From NCBI GenBank assembly GCA_950295325.1, contig OX485803.1, forward strand, positions 22,754,001 through 22,818,000: DNA of 64,000 nucleotides, given 5' to 3'. This document shows positions 34,001-44,497 of this stretch, in pieces (position 1 is the first letter of the stretch; every line of letters starts with the position of its first letter). The notes under the pieces were generated by a model. The model was given only the letters and a program-made list of their open reading frames with translations, was not told the origin of the DNA and searched no databases. This DNA is from Polytrichum commune (Eukaryota > Streptophyta > Polytrichopsida > Polytrichales > Polytrichaceae). Position numbers and translations under genes: made by a program.

Positions 34001-35092
34001 TGTGCATAGGCCTTTACCTCAAAACTCTTAATAGCCTTTCCAAACAAACACACCAAAGGAAAACAATACCTCTCCATTTTGTATACTATGTACATTGGTG
34101 CCTCGAGTAATACCCCTTCTTACATGCATGTTAGTTTGTATGTCATATAAAGATCCCCCCCCCCCCCCCCCCCCCTGCGGGCATATTACCACCTTACCCA
34201 AAATAATCAAATGGTCCAAATACACTTCTCAACTATCATCCACTAATCTTACATTTCTTGCCATCCCCACACAAGGATTGGATGCACAACCCTCCCAACA
34301 TCCAACACCTTTTCACTGTCCCACCCTCACTATCCAATACTTTCCACCACCAGCTTCCCTCACCTACTACAACACCAAAGAATAACTCCTCCTTACTATA
34401 TTTTGTATCCATAGTTGTCCTACAACTCTCTCGTTACAAACTCTTATGGTCGGGTATCCCCTCATCCCTCAAAACATTATTTCACATTCACAATACCCTG
34501 CCTCCACCACCATTTCCTTCCAAAACAACCATCTCAAATACAAACATTTGGTTCAAAGTACCTCCCCCTCCCATCCACCTACCACACACATCCGACCCCC
34601 CCACTTCTCACATCCATCACTCACCTTTGCCCTTTAAAATATCACCCCATACACGCTTATTATATTGATGATTCCTTTGCCCAACTTGATAATGAAGGAA
34701 ATGGTAACATAACCGGATCTAAGGTGTATCGTGGCCCCACCTCTACTAATATTGTTGCAAAACTACCAAATTATCCTAATATACTCCAAACATAACTATA
34801 TGCCATCCTCCTTGCAGTCCAACACACACAACATTTCCCCCCATGACATGCTCACCTTTATGGATAGTTCTAAAAGCATCTACCTCCTCATCAACCACAT
34901 CCGGCATCCATCTTTACAACATAATCACCCATATAAATTATTAATTGCTGCAATTGTAGCCCATATTAGCAACACCAACCACAAGATCACTATCCAAAAA
35001 GTATGTGCACATACTAACATTATTGGAAATGGCATTTCCACAAATTAGCTATACAAGAACCCACTAAACCCATAACACCCAATCAATGTGTA
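31021..35092 (+). pseudogene. LINE reverse transcriptase / RNase H, degenerate, 5' portion
   Basis: Blocks of a non-LTR retrotransposon appear in order across shifting frames. A linker with DKYGNLVTHPNASLDAIYHL is at about 31180-31300. RT motif SKGKTPCLDNIPNDIL is near 31441-31490, and NRPTALACAIYK at 31633-31668 (the 'Y-R-P-I-A-L' motif, with a stop just before it). RPMRNIARQLQAIIAAL is near 31755-31800. A thumb-like IPISSPSIFIQLPHHKFGIK segment is near 32200-32260. An RNase H region at 34660-35060 has an FMDSSKSIYLL block and an H-T-N-I-I-G-N-G motif replacing the usual H-x-x-I-x-G-N-E. The catalytic F/Y-x-D-D box is not readable. Many stops and frameshifts show it is inactive. The DNA is C/A-rich throughout. 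Confidence 0.8.
34155..34175. repeat. poly-C tract
   Basis: About 20 C residues inside the LINE relic; it accounts for the poly-Pro and poly-Gly frames on the two strands here. The tract length may be unreliable in any assembly. Confidence 0.9.
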
Positions 35093-36518
35093 TGTTTGAC
35101 AAATTTCATGTGACGTTCAACCTCAAATCCAAAGTGTCACGTGACGTTTTCAAAAACAAAAATGAATGTCAATTGACATTTACATTTTATTCCAAAATGT
35201 CACCTCAATTTTTGGCTCACACAATATTTTAGAAAACTAATATTTTGAATAATAAAAAACAAACTTGAGTTGTAACAAAAAAAACTATTAAACGAGCGTA
35301 AGTATCCTTCGGTCTCGCATGTTTCTCCACTTATGCAATGCGATTAGAGAGAAATGCACGACATACAGAAAAGAAGTCAAGAGCCTTGAATTTAGGTGTC
35401 TTTCTCCACTTTTTGCTTCTAAATCTACAGCTATACTCTACTATCTCTCCGCCAAAAGCAACGGACAAAAACTCTCAAAGGTGATCAACATGGGTGACTC
35501 TCTTGCACTTCAGTACGGAGGCACGGAGGCTCTGAGGCTCACAATTATGTATGCTCCTCCCTTTGCTTGGTTCTAGTTGAATGTATCTATTTATCTATCT
35601 ACCTATCTGCTGAACAATCAATATCAACCAATATCCTCTTGAAGCATATTATATCCTTTAGTGGTAAAGAAAAAGAATAAAAAGTTGTTCAATTGGTGAG
35701 GTCTGATCTAGGTCTCTGAACTTGAATTGTGAAATATAGAAACATTTCTAGTGCGTTGGCCAACAAAAGGTTGTTACAAGAAGGAATATTGATTATTGTT
35801 GGGAATTAATTGGTTCCAGGTGTTTCCAGAGAGGTAGGGGAAGTGGAAAGCAACCACACAATCACAACTTCATAATTACAGGTTAATTATCCCAACAGAA
35901 TTATTCACTCTGGAACAAAGTGCGCTACAATCAATCCTAACCGAAAGTAGGCGTTGATCTTCGTGCCACTTCTGCGTCATTTTTGCAATAAGAAGCCTCT
36001 CTAGCTCCAAGAAAGCTCAAAGGGATTCAGATGCTTTCAACAAGGGAGCTTTGCGATTCAAAGGGAATTGCTCAAAACAACTTTGGTTGAAAGCAAGAAA
36101 AACTCACATTGGTTGGAAGCAAGAAAAAACTCATATGGAGTGGAGGATGTGCAAGCACCACGGTGATACAAACATTTGCCTCGCCATGTTCCTAGTTAGT
36201 CTTGCTCTCCGATCACCGTCTTAGCTCCCGGTTACAAAGGAAATTGCAAGAGCAAAGTTGAACTTAAGTATGTGAGTGAGTGTAGGAAGTTCTCCTACTG
36301 TTATGGGTTATGTTTTCCGGATACTTGAGCTGCACTTTATAATACTCAAGTAATACGTGTCATTTCAATTTCTAGTGTGTCAATTGACGTGTGGTTTTTT
36401 TCTTCACAAGTCACAGTACGTGTCAATTTCTAGATTGTGCGTGTCAATTGACGTGCATTTTTTTTGTGCAAGTTTTTGCGTGTCAAAAGAGAAAAACTTG
36501 CAAAAACTTTGTCAAACA
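35093..36518. mobile_element. TIR DNA element inserted in the LINE, carrying a host gene fragment
   Basis: Left end TGTTTGACAAATTT and (reverse complement) right end TGTTTGACAAAGTTT form short inverted repeats, flanked by TA on both sides (35091-35092 and 36519-36520). GTCAATTGAC-type palindromes recur near both ends (about 35167 and 36379-36460), the subterminal repetition common in TIR elements. Removing the segment joins RNase-H-coding LINE sequence to LINE C-terminal sequence. The 1426-bp interior has no transposase but includes the SAC-like fragment at 35481-35537. Tc1/mariner-type TA duplication is the simplest assignment; superfamily is uncertain. Confidence 0.7.
35481..35537 (+). pseudogene. 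SAC-type phosphoinositide phosphatase fragment
   Basis: A frame running 35319-35576 contains VINMGDSLALQYGGTEALR. This matches the segment that follows the catalytic C-x5-R loop in SAC-domain phosphoinositide phosphatases (G-D-T-L-A-x-Q-Y-G-G-S/T-x-A). The motif is conserved in SAC1-5/FIG4 and related plant proteins. Upstream residues do not match the family. Only part of one exon seems present, with a possible AG acceptor just before GTGATCAACATG. It lies inside the TIR element at 35093-36518, so it is best read as a captured fragment rather than a gene. A chance match cannot be excluded on 15-19 residues. Confidence 0.5.
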
Positions 36519-36520
36519 TA

Positions 36521-37080
36521 TACACTGCACCCCATTATCCCTTCAACCTCATCAGCCATCATGTACCCTATTGGCCAACCGCCACCCCTACTTCCACCCA
36601 ACATGATGACTCCATCTATAACCTTAAATGCTATATTGAGAAGGAACACCTCAATCACACGACCTCTCATGCCACTAATTCATACCCCCCGTGTATCTAA
36701 ATGCCCCACTGATCTGAATATCCACTATCAATGGTCTAACTTATTTTGGAACTCCAAAAAAACGTATGACGCCCAAGCTACTTAAACTCTTAAATTTGGA
36801 TACGGTCAGTATGTGGGCAATTTCCACAAACAAAAAACCCTCAACCCCATTCTCTCTCCATTGTGTACCACATGCCACATCAAGCAAATTTATATTTGCC
36901 TCCACCTACTCTCCAAACGTCCAAACAAATACATTAATGGCCCACGTACTTGAGCATATTAATGTCAAATGTCATTTGTGTGCACTTTAGTCAACTTGTA
37001 AACCATTATGTAATATAGGCATGCACCTTGTAACAATACTATACATACTCACACCAAGATATTAGTAAGTGCACATGAAT
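36521..37080 (+). pseudogene. LINE C-terminal portion, displaced by an insertion
   Basis: C/A-rich sequence resumes with IYNLKCYIEKEHLNHTT, then SNLFWNSKKTYDAQATKLL, then a region near 36785-36960 with LCTTCHIKQIYICLHLL (C-x2-C and downstream H/C residues). This resembles the Cys/His tail downstream of RNase H in plant LINEs. Frame changes and stops are frequent. Its order and composition continue the relic that stops at 35092. Confidence 0.6.
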
Positions 37081-37164
37081 GCCAAGTGTCATGAGATGCC
37101 TCTGATGGTGAAGTCGTTGGTCATTATTGTAACCTAGCATACGCCTCATAATAAGGAAAGTGAC

Positions 37165-37208
37165 ACTATTACGCATGTGACACTAAATACCATAAACGGT
37201 GTAGTGGG
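37165..37208. mobile_element. MITE 'ctacac' family, right-end fragment
   Basis: GTGACACTAAATACCATAAA followed by CGGTGTAGTG matches the right end of the element at 40850-41075 and, more distantly, 3919-4150. The left end was not recognised. Confidence 0.5.
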
Positions 37209-37961
37209 ATTAAGGTGTGATAAATCAACCACAAACCTACAACTTAGGGCACAATTTTCTTAATCGAGGTGAGCCCACCCACATTACTTGATCCAAATAT
37301 GGACACCCACTAGTAGTACCTACCTTGTACATGTAAGCATGCATGCATGTAGAGTAGAGGTGTCCATAACGAATCACTTGAGGTATTTTGCACCATATTT
37401 GGAGAAGTATAAGGTGGTGCAATATTTCCCCATGCAAGAAGATAGAAATCAGGAGGATTGCAAATTTTTCCGGTAATTGTATTCCTTTATACGACATTAC
37501 TATGAATTTTGAAGCCAAAAAGTTGGCCCAAACATATGACCAATGTCTAGAGTCTGCCATAACCGCTCAATTCTGTTGGCTTTAACACTCAAAACCAAGA
37601 GATGTGTCATGGAGCTATTGGTTCTGGCATGATCGAAATTTAATCACGGCTTGATCAAATTTATGGAACTCTATAAATTGCCAATGGAGTCTTGATTGGG
37701 AATAGGCGCCTCTTCTATAGATGGGTGGGTAGGTATGTAATATGTAAGTTAAAGAATTGGTGTATGAACGAAGTAGTGTGAGGAAAGTGTGCATAAACGA
37801 GGGAGGGAGGTTATGTTTTGAGGAATTTGTGAATAGTATTTTCAATAGAGTGTTCATGAAAAATATCCATATAAAACCCTAGGTAAGGTAGGTGCACCTA
37901 ATTCCATTACTTATCTCAATCAAACACCTATATTTGAGTGGTATGAGGTTAGGTCAGGAAT
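37209..37961. other. gene-free stretch
   Basis: Contains a GCATGCATGCATGTAGAGTA tract near 37337 resembling the core of the tandem units at 41.6-43.7 kb. No gene is supported among the overlapping frames at 37237-37585. Confidence 0.35.
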
Positions 37962-38477
37962 GCTATCTTGTGAGCGGTGAGCGGTGAGCATAAAATTTGA
38001 ATTTTTATTCTTCAAATTTTTCAATGAAATGTATGATATAGACCCTATGACCATTTTTCTTTTTTTTTATTCTCAATTGTGACTCTAGAATATTCTTGTC
38101 TCGGATCCGAAAGGACCTTGACAAAAAAAAATCTTTTTTTATTATATGTTTTCCTTTTTTGAGTTTTCGTGGATAAATACTTAAAATTTTAATTTACATT
38201 CTTATCCCTCATTTTATGTTCCCTATTATTTTGGAAGTTTTTTTTCTAAATTTTTTTTTCGTTTTCTTCCGTTTCTTTTTATGGATGGTTTTTTCAAAAG
38301 TTTATAATTTCTTCCACTCCACGGTTATAGGCACCATCCACAGTTAAACGTACCATCTACTTTTAGTCATATTTGTAAAGAAACTATACGAAGAGTCCTA
38401 CTCGGTGTAAGAATTAAGTCAAATATTCTGATTTTTTTTTTAAATTCAAATTTTCTGCTCACCGCTCACAAGATAGC
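37962..38477. mobile_element. MITE with 'gctatcttgtgagcggtgagc' ends
   Basis: The ends GCTATCTTGTGAGCGGTGAG and their reverse complement are exact inverted repeats over 21 bp, then continue imperfectly into AAATTTGAATTT. The left end has an extra GGTGAGC duplication. The 516-bp interior is AT-rich and non-coding. No clear target duplication is visible at either junction. Confidence 0.75.
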
Positions 38478-38559
38478 GTCGCTGGATTTGGATTTGCTAA
38501 CCGTCTTGTATTAATTGCATGTATCATGTCCTAGGAGAAGTGGGCTACTTGGGAAAGTA

Positions 38560-38949
38560 ACCATTTAAGATCCATCTAGTTTAAGTTGGATAGAATATAA
38601 GTTTGGAGCTTATTCGCTCTTAACTCACCCATGTTTCTTAAGGCTTAGATTAACATGCTAAAAGAGTGGTGTTGGGTTTATAAAAACCTTGTATATCTAT
38701 CTTGTCATATTAAGATGATTGGGCCAAAGCTAGCCTTGCATTGGCCAATGCAAGATATAGGTGGTGGGTGCCATTGGCATTTTTTATTGGAGATTCTAAA
38801 GTACTCTCACAATTTTTGGATTGGAAGAGGACATCCAAGAAGTCTCACCCAACTTTTGAAATCAGGTTCTAACACAAGATAAGCTAATATTTTAACCTAT
38901 ACAATTATCTCAAAGAAGGACTAAAATTTGAGAGACTATGGATAAATCT
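38560..38949 (-). mobile_element. ~415-bp TIR family 'agagttat', copy 4
   Basis: Reverse-complement copy: the right edge ATGGATAAATCT followed leftward by CTCAAAGAAGGACTAAA, then CTCACCCAACTTTTGAAATC and GCCAATGCAAG blocks, in the family's order. This copy is strongly diverged and its left boundary is approximate. The 75-codon frame inside is not a gene. Confidence 0.5.
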
Positions 38950-39545
38950 AATGTTGGGCTCAAGAATTGAGATCTCAAATTACCTACATTGATTATGATA
39001 ACTATTGTATGCATATGTCTAATAAGACCTACCCTTCAAATCCATGTAGGGTGGCCCACAATGTACACCATCATGCATGAAAATCAAGTGCAACACTAAT
39101 TACACTTGAATCTTTCAACTACTTAGTATATTATTTTTCTTTTCAAACATGGTTGAATGCAAGGTATCAATTGAAAGTAATTGAGATTTTTAATGCAAGG
39201 AGGAAAATTAAATAAAAAATCTAAGTCCAAGAATCAAGGGATGAAACACTAAAATTGACATGGAGGTGTTTCATCGAGGGTATACGTGAATTCATCTTTT
39301 AACCCATGAATGCTTAGGCATATTTCCATAAAGTCAAAGCCTGCATACGAGTTATTTTTGTCTACTCGAAGGAGTGTAAATTTTAAAGTGGAATCCTACA
39401 TAAGTAGGCCTTTGTATGTTGAATCTATAACCATAATTTCAAAATGATTGAACCATATTTGGATTACTTAAAAAATTTGCATGTAAAAACGATAAAATTG
39501 AAGATAAATATTTGTAAGTATAAAATTTCATTTGCCATAGAGATA
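38950..39545. other. gene-free stretch
   Basis: AT-rich DNA with no recognised feature. Confidence 0.35.
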
Positions 39546-39768
39546 CACTCTAAACTCTGTAGTATCACACTTGAGGCAATCAAAGTGTACATGATATTAC
39601 AAAGTTTTGTAGTGTTAACATGGATGTGTGATATTAGTGAATTAGTGTAGCATGTGACACTATGGAAAAACACAAAGTGTAACATATTAAATGGTGCGGT
39701 GTGGTCCGCTCCATTTGGCCTTCCCGGACGATGTGGCATATGCATGCACCAACATTCAACAAGTGGCA

Positions 39769-39799
<31 letters not shown>

Positions 39800-40014
39800 A
39801 AGAAGAAGGTGACACTCCACTTATTAACACATGGAGCAATGCTAGGGTGTGGGTTGACTTCTTTGGTGGTTTGCATTAATGACAAAATTTGTGATATAAG
39901 GGAGAGAAAGGTGACAATAAGGAATAAGATTTGAACTACGAACATCTGTTCCCTAGGGTTTCGGGATATAAGAGAGTGAGGGACATTGTGAAAGTTGATA
40001 TTACAGAGTTCATG
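39546..40014 (+). mobile_element. microsatellite-bearing MITE family, copy 2
   Basis: Starts CACTCTAAACTCTGTAGTAT and ends GATATTACAGAGTTCATGG, inverted relative to the copy at 21261-21770 and colinear with it across the interior. An (AAG)n tract occupies 39770-39809. Frames over the tract give poly-Lys, poly-Leu and poly-Phe and are not genes. Confidence 0.78.
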
Positions 40015-40849
40015 GTGTAGTATGTATTATTAGTAGGTTAGAAGTTGCAAAGGCAAAAGTTACAAGAAGCACATGATTGAAGCATCCATAACATTTGGTA
40101 TGCATTTTGGACACTCAAATTTCAAATTTCTCAACATTGCAAACTCTGAAAATTAGGTTCTTTGCTCAATCCCAATAGCCGGAAGATGAAGCATAACTTA
40201 AGTTAATCATCTTTGTGAGAGGAGTAGCTCCAACAAAAGTTTGGAAATTGATGGTTTGGCCCTTTGACCATAATTTGACCACTTTGTGGTCGCCCATGTA
40301 TTTAAGGGTTAATGGTCATTGCGGCCAAATGACTAAGAGTTGGGAGGTAATCTTGATGACTCTAAAAGAACACGAGAATCTCTACAAGACAGACTACTTG
40401 TTTGTGGAAACGAGCAAAATTTGATGGACACATCATCAATTATTTCTTGAACCTTCGTTGTTATATAGTGTGGGTATGTAGGTAGTTGGGTGGATAGACA
40501 TGAATCATGTAAGTTATTGAGTTGGCTATGGGTGAGAGGAAGTATTGTGCATGAGAGATGAATGTTGTTAATTTTGGAGGATTATTTGTGTGTAAAACAA
40601 TTTCACTATTGGGTTCAACTTCAAAGATCTTGAGTTACATACTCCAATGAGATTTAAAAATACGTTGCCAATGTAAGGTTGTCATGAATGAGACATGCTT
40701 CACCCTCGGGGTAGAAATTTAGGCTCATGTGTGAATTTAAGACAAATTTCATAAGTTATGCATGAATGTCATATTTCACAAAGCCTCCAAAGGACTGCTT
40801 TGTAAAAACAAACTAAAAATAAATGTAGTGAAAAGTATGTACATGCCTT
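40015..40849. other. gene-free stretch between two MITEs
   Basis: A 69-codon frame at 40215-40424 is unrecognised. GAATGAGACATGCTTCACC near 40686 resembles 30006-30025, suggesting an old shared repeat. Confidence 0.35.
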
Positions 40850-41075
40850 TACATTGTTTGTGGTATTTAGTGTCACTTACAATTTGGAGTTATGCATTGC
40901 TATAACATCTTATTGTTAGTGTAAGTTTTCATTGAGTAAAAAATGTTAATGTTTTGTAGGGTCCAAACAACCAATCTAACCTTTGTTGGTACAAAACTAT
41001 ATTTATAATGAAGATTCATAGCACAACATAAGTCCGAATAGTAAGTGACACTAAATAGCATAAATGGTGTAGTGG
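40850..41075. mobile_element. MITE 'ctacac' family, copy 2
   Basis: Ends with CTAAATAGCATAAATGGTGT AGTG; the left end TTGTGGTATTTAGTGTCACT is its imperfect inverted partner. Size (about 226 bp) and end sequence match the element at 3919-4150. Confidence 0.65.
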
Positions 41076-41182
41076 TATCTACATAGTACTAATGCACACA
41101 TGCATGCAAGTAGGTAAGTGGGCTTGCAGGCATGAAATAAGTTAGTTCTATATTTGGTTAGGGGTGAGATGAAAGGCATGTA

Positions 41183-41532
41183 AACTCTAAACTCCGTAAC
41201 ATCACGCTTGCGGCAACCAAAGTGCATGTGATATTAAGGAACCACGTAGTGTCAACATGGATGCGTGGTAATTGGTATAGCATGTGACACTAGAGGGTAA
41301 CACAAAGTCAACATTGCAATAATAACAATAATTACAATGATGACAACGTGATGCGTGTGAGTGTGTGGTTTGAATTCTTTGGTGCTTTATTTTAGTGTCA
41401 AGACTCATGGTATATGGGAGGGAGATATGACAATAAGGAGTGGGATGCAAATCGAGAACATATTTTCCTTAGGATTTTGGGATATAAGAGAAGGAGTGAT
41501 ATTAAAGAGGTTAATATTATGGATTTTAAAGT
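41183..41532 (+). mobile_element. microsatellite-bearing MITE family, copy 3 (deleted)
   Basis: Starts AACTCTAAACTCCGTAACAT and ends near GTTAATATTATGGATTTTAA. It is colinear with 39546-40014, but the middle, including the (AAG)n tract, is replaced by a short AATAATAACAAT-like stretch. It lies only 1.2 kb from copy 2 in the same orientation. Confidence 0.7.
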
Positions 41533-43228
41533 ATATAAGAGAGGGGAGGAGGTCATATTTGGAGGATAATGTGTTTGGTGTTTTCGATGTCAGGTTTAAC
41601 ATCAAATGCCTAGAAAGACCTAGTCCATGGATGACCTAGTTCAAATGAATCAACCATGCAATCTTGTAGCGTATGGTAGGTTTTGCCAAACTCCCTAACA
41701 TGAAAGTCACAATTCCCAAGCCCTCCAACAAGAAGGTTTGGAGGATGAACTAGAAATGAATGTAATCCAAACTAAATACATACCATCCATGATACCTACC
41801 TCGTAGTGATACAATAAGCATGCATGTGTGGATCCATGCATGCATGCATGTAGGTAGGTAGGTGGGTAGGTGGGTAATAATAATTCTTGGAATTCGTTAT
41901 GGGTGTGCATAAGAGAGGGGAACAAACTATATTTGGGGACCCTTTAATATTTTCATTGTTATGTTTGTCATGTAGCTTCTATGCTCGAGCAAAAGTTGTT
42001 TGATGATGCTTTCTTCAATTTAAATATGCTCCATCTGTTTTTGCTGGACCCCCTTACATGAATGCCACATTCACAAACCTTTCAAAGGAAAAATGAACCA
42101 GAAATCAACGAAGGCTGAATTAAATATATAGTGACCAATGGTACCGAACTAGTAGTGATAAGCATGCATGTAGCTAGTTAGGTGTGAAATAGATTAGTTC
42201 TAGAATTGGTTAGGGGTGAGGGGAAGGTGCATTTAAAAGAGGGGAGGGAATTATATTTGGAGTAGCTTTTTCTTTTGTTGGGTGTATCATGCACCTTCCT
42301 CAATCAAGCAAAAGTCGTTTAATTCTCCAAATGAACTATAAATTTGCATGTTCCAAACTAAATACATAATTGTCAGCGGTAAACCAACTTGCATGGATCC
42401 ATACAACTAGATAGGTAGGTAGGTAGGCATGCAAACATGCAAACATGAAGGTAGGTGGGTGGTTGCGCAAACTGCAACAAATAAGAACCTTTGGAACTTG
42501 TTAGGGAAGAGAAGAAAAGGCGTGCATTATAGAGGGGATGAAGTTTTATTTGGAGGAATTGTTAGCGTTCTTCATTGCTAGGTTCTTCATGTACCTTCTT
42601 CTTTGCTTAAGTTGTTTGGCACTCCAAAGAACATGTTTAGACAAAAAGTTTCCGCAAATGAACGTGCTCCAAACTATATGCATACTTATTAGCGAGAATT
42701 GGTTTGCATGGATCCATGCATGTAGGCAGATAGATTGGCAAGCACACACACATGTAGGTAGGTGGGTGGGCGGGCGGGTGGGGAAGGAGGGATGATATAA
42801 GTAATTTCTAGAATGGGTCAGGGAAGCATAGGAAAGGTGTGTATAATAGAGGGGAGGAGGTTACATTTCAAGGATTCACTTCAATGTTGAAGATTACATG
42901 TACTTCTTGACTCGAGCAAAAGTTATGAACACTGTGAAACATATATTTGGAAAACGAGCTAGAAATTAGCACGGTCCAAACTAAATGTATGCTTATCAAC
43001 AACGAATCAAGATGCATGGATCCATGCATCTAGGTAAGTAGGTGTGAAACAAACAAGTCTTGAAGTTGGTTAAGGAAGAGAAGGGAAGGACTGCACAGAG
43101 AGGCGAGGAGGCAATATACCAGAGGATCCGCTCACTGTTTTCATTGTTGGGTTTACCCTGTTCCCTTTTCACTCAAGCAAAAAGTTGTTGAACACTCCAA
43201 AACAAACCTCTTGGAAAATAAACTAATA

Positions 43229-43374
43229 GCCCACCCACACTTACTGGTGCGGGCCACCAGTGAGCGGTCCCCACCAACAAGGGACCACTCTTAGAGTTGG
43301 TTTAGCCAGTGGACGTAACCAGTGTTGGTACTCACCGTTCACTGCTGGCCCACACCAGTAAACGTGGGTGGGAC
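43229..43374. mobile_element. foldback MITE inside the tandem array
   Basis: Left arm GCCCACCCACACTTACTGGT and reverse-complemented right arm GTCCCACCCACGTTTACTGG match over about 43 bp (continuing GTGYGGGCCASCAGTGARCGGT). TA flanks both sides (43227-43228 and 43375-43376), suggesting a Stowaway/mariner-type origin. The flanking DNA is array unit on both sides. Confidence 0.8.
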
Positions 43375-43549
43375 TATAAGAAATCACGGGAATTAAGCCC
43401 AAAACATACTTTTATTAGAAAAGAGGGGCTTGCATGGATCCATGGTAGGTAGGTAGGTAGGCAAGCATGGAAGCATGTAAGTAGGTAGGTGGGTGGGAGG
43501 GTAGGCATGAAATAAGTAAGTTCTAGAATTGGTTAGGAAAGAGAAGGAA

Positions 43550-43625
43550 AGGAAGTGAAGGAAAGGAGAGGAAGAGAGAGGAAGAGAGAGGGGAGAGGAA
43601 GGGAGAGGGGAGAGGGGAGAGGAGG
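43550..43625. repeat. purine-rich GGAGA/GGAAG tract
   Basis: Almost pure A/G sequence with GGGAGAGG and GGAAGAGAGA repeats in the last unit of the array, just upstream of the candidate TATA element. Confidence 0.85.
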
Positions 43626-43630
43626 GAGGT

Positions 43631-43636
43631 TATATA
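43631..43636 (+). promoter_or_regulatory. candidate TATA box of the DnaJ gene
   Basis: TATATA followed by TGG lies 1.46 kb before the ATG and about 90 bp before a long pyrimidine-rich stretch typical of plant core promoters and leaders (43720-43905, repeated CTTCCC and CTCTCC). The same position in other array units reads TTATATTTGG, so the motif may derive from the repeat. There is no transcript evidence here, and the start site could be elsewhere in 43.7-45.0 kb. Confidence 0.25.
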
Positions 43637-43690
43637 TGGAGGATTCGCTAAGTATTTTCTCTGCTGGGTTTGTCCTGTAGCTTCGTCCCC

Positions 43691-44458
43691 TTGAGCAAAA
43701 GTTGTTTGGCGCTCCCTCTTTCAACACAAATCTCCGCTACTCCACCTTCCCTTCTCTTCCTTCCCTTCCCTTCCCTTCCTTCACCCTCCCGCCCAACTCC
43801 ATCGCCCCTCCTCAATCCTCTCTTCTATCTCTCTCTTCTCTCACATACCCTTCCCTTCCTTTCGCATCGCATCTCATCTCCTCTCCTCTCATCTCGCACT
43901 GCTCATCTCCCAATTCGAGCGTCGCGGCTGTCCTGGGGGGACAGGGGAGTTTGAAAACGGACATTGCGTGCAATCTTGCACTCTCGTGGCTCAGTTGTCT
44001 CATCTGCTGGTGCTGGTGCTGTTGCCACTGCTTGCAATTGCATCAGGGGAAGGGGGGTTAATTTTTTTGTTTTTTTTCTGGTTTTTTTTTTCCTTCCCCA
44101 TAGGGGAGTGGTCAGGGGGGGGGGGAGCTTCGTCGTCATTTTTGGCGATTTCGGCCCATTTCTTTCGGCGATTCCCTCTTCATTTCTTGGGGGCGTGGGG
44201 GGTGAGTGGTTGTTTGCGGTTTCATGAGGGTTTGCTGGTTTCTTTCGTCGTCGTTGTTGTTGGAGGGGAGGAGGTAGAGGGGTTAGGCGGTTCTTGCTTG
44301 GTTGAGGAGGTGGTGTGAGAACGTTGGGATAGCGTTAGGTGCATTCCATTCCATTTTGCTTCTGTCTCTCTCTTGGTGGTGATTTCATCGCATCTGCTGG
44401 GGCAGGTTGTTGTGCGGCTGTGAAGTGGGTTTGGAGTTTTGCATGGGGTAGGACGAGG

Positions 44459-44497
<39 letters not shown>

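Larger units (their letters stand above)
41640..43690. repeat. diverged tandem array abutting the DnaJ gene promoter
   Basis: Blocks recur in fixed order: GAGGTTATATTTGGAGGATT, then GGGTTTGTCATGTAGCTTC, AGCAAAAGTTGTTTGA, AACTAGAAATGAACGTGC, GCATGGATCCATGCATGTAG and GTTCTAGAATTGGTTAGG. The GCATGGATCCATGCA-type anchor appears near 41827, 42158 (altered), 42391, 42705, 43012 and 43430, giving units of roughly 230-330 bp. The last interval is longer because a 146-bp foldback MITE sits in it. The final unit passes into the gene's pyrimidine-rich upstream region near 43690. Tetranucleotide (GTAG)n tracts expand within several units. Confidence 0.8.
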
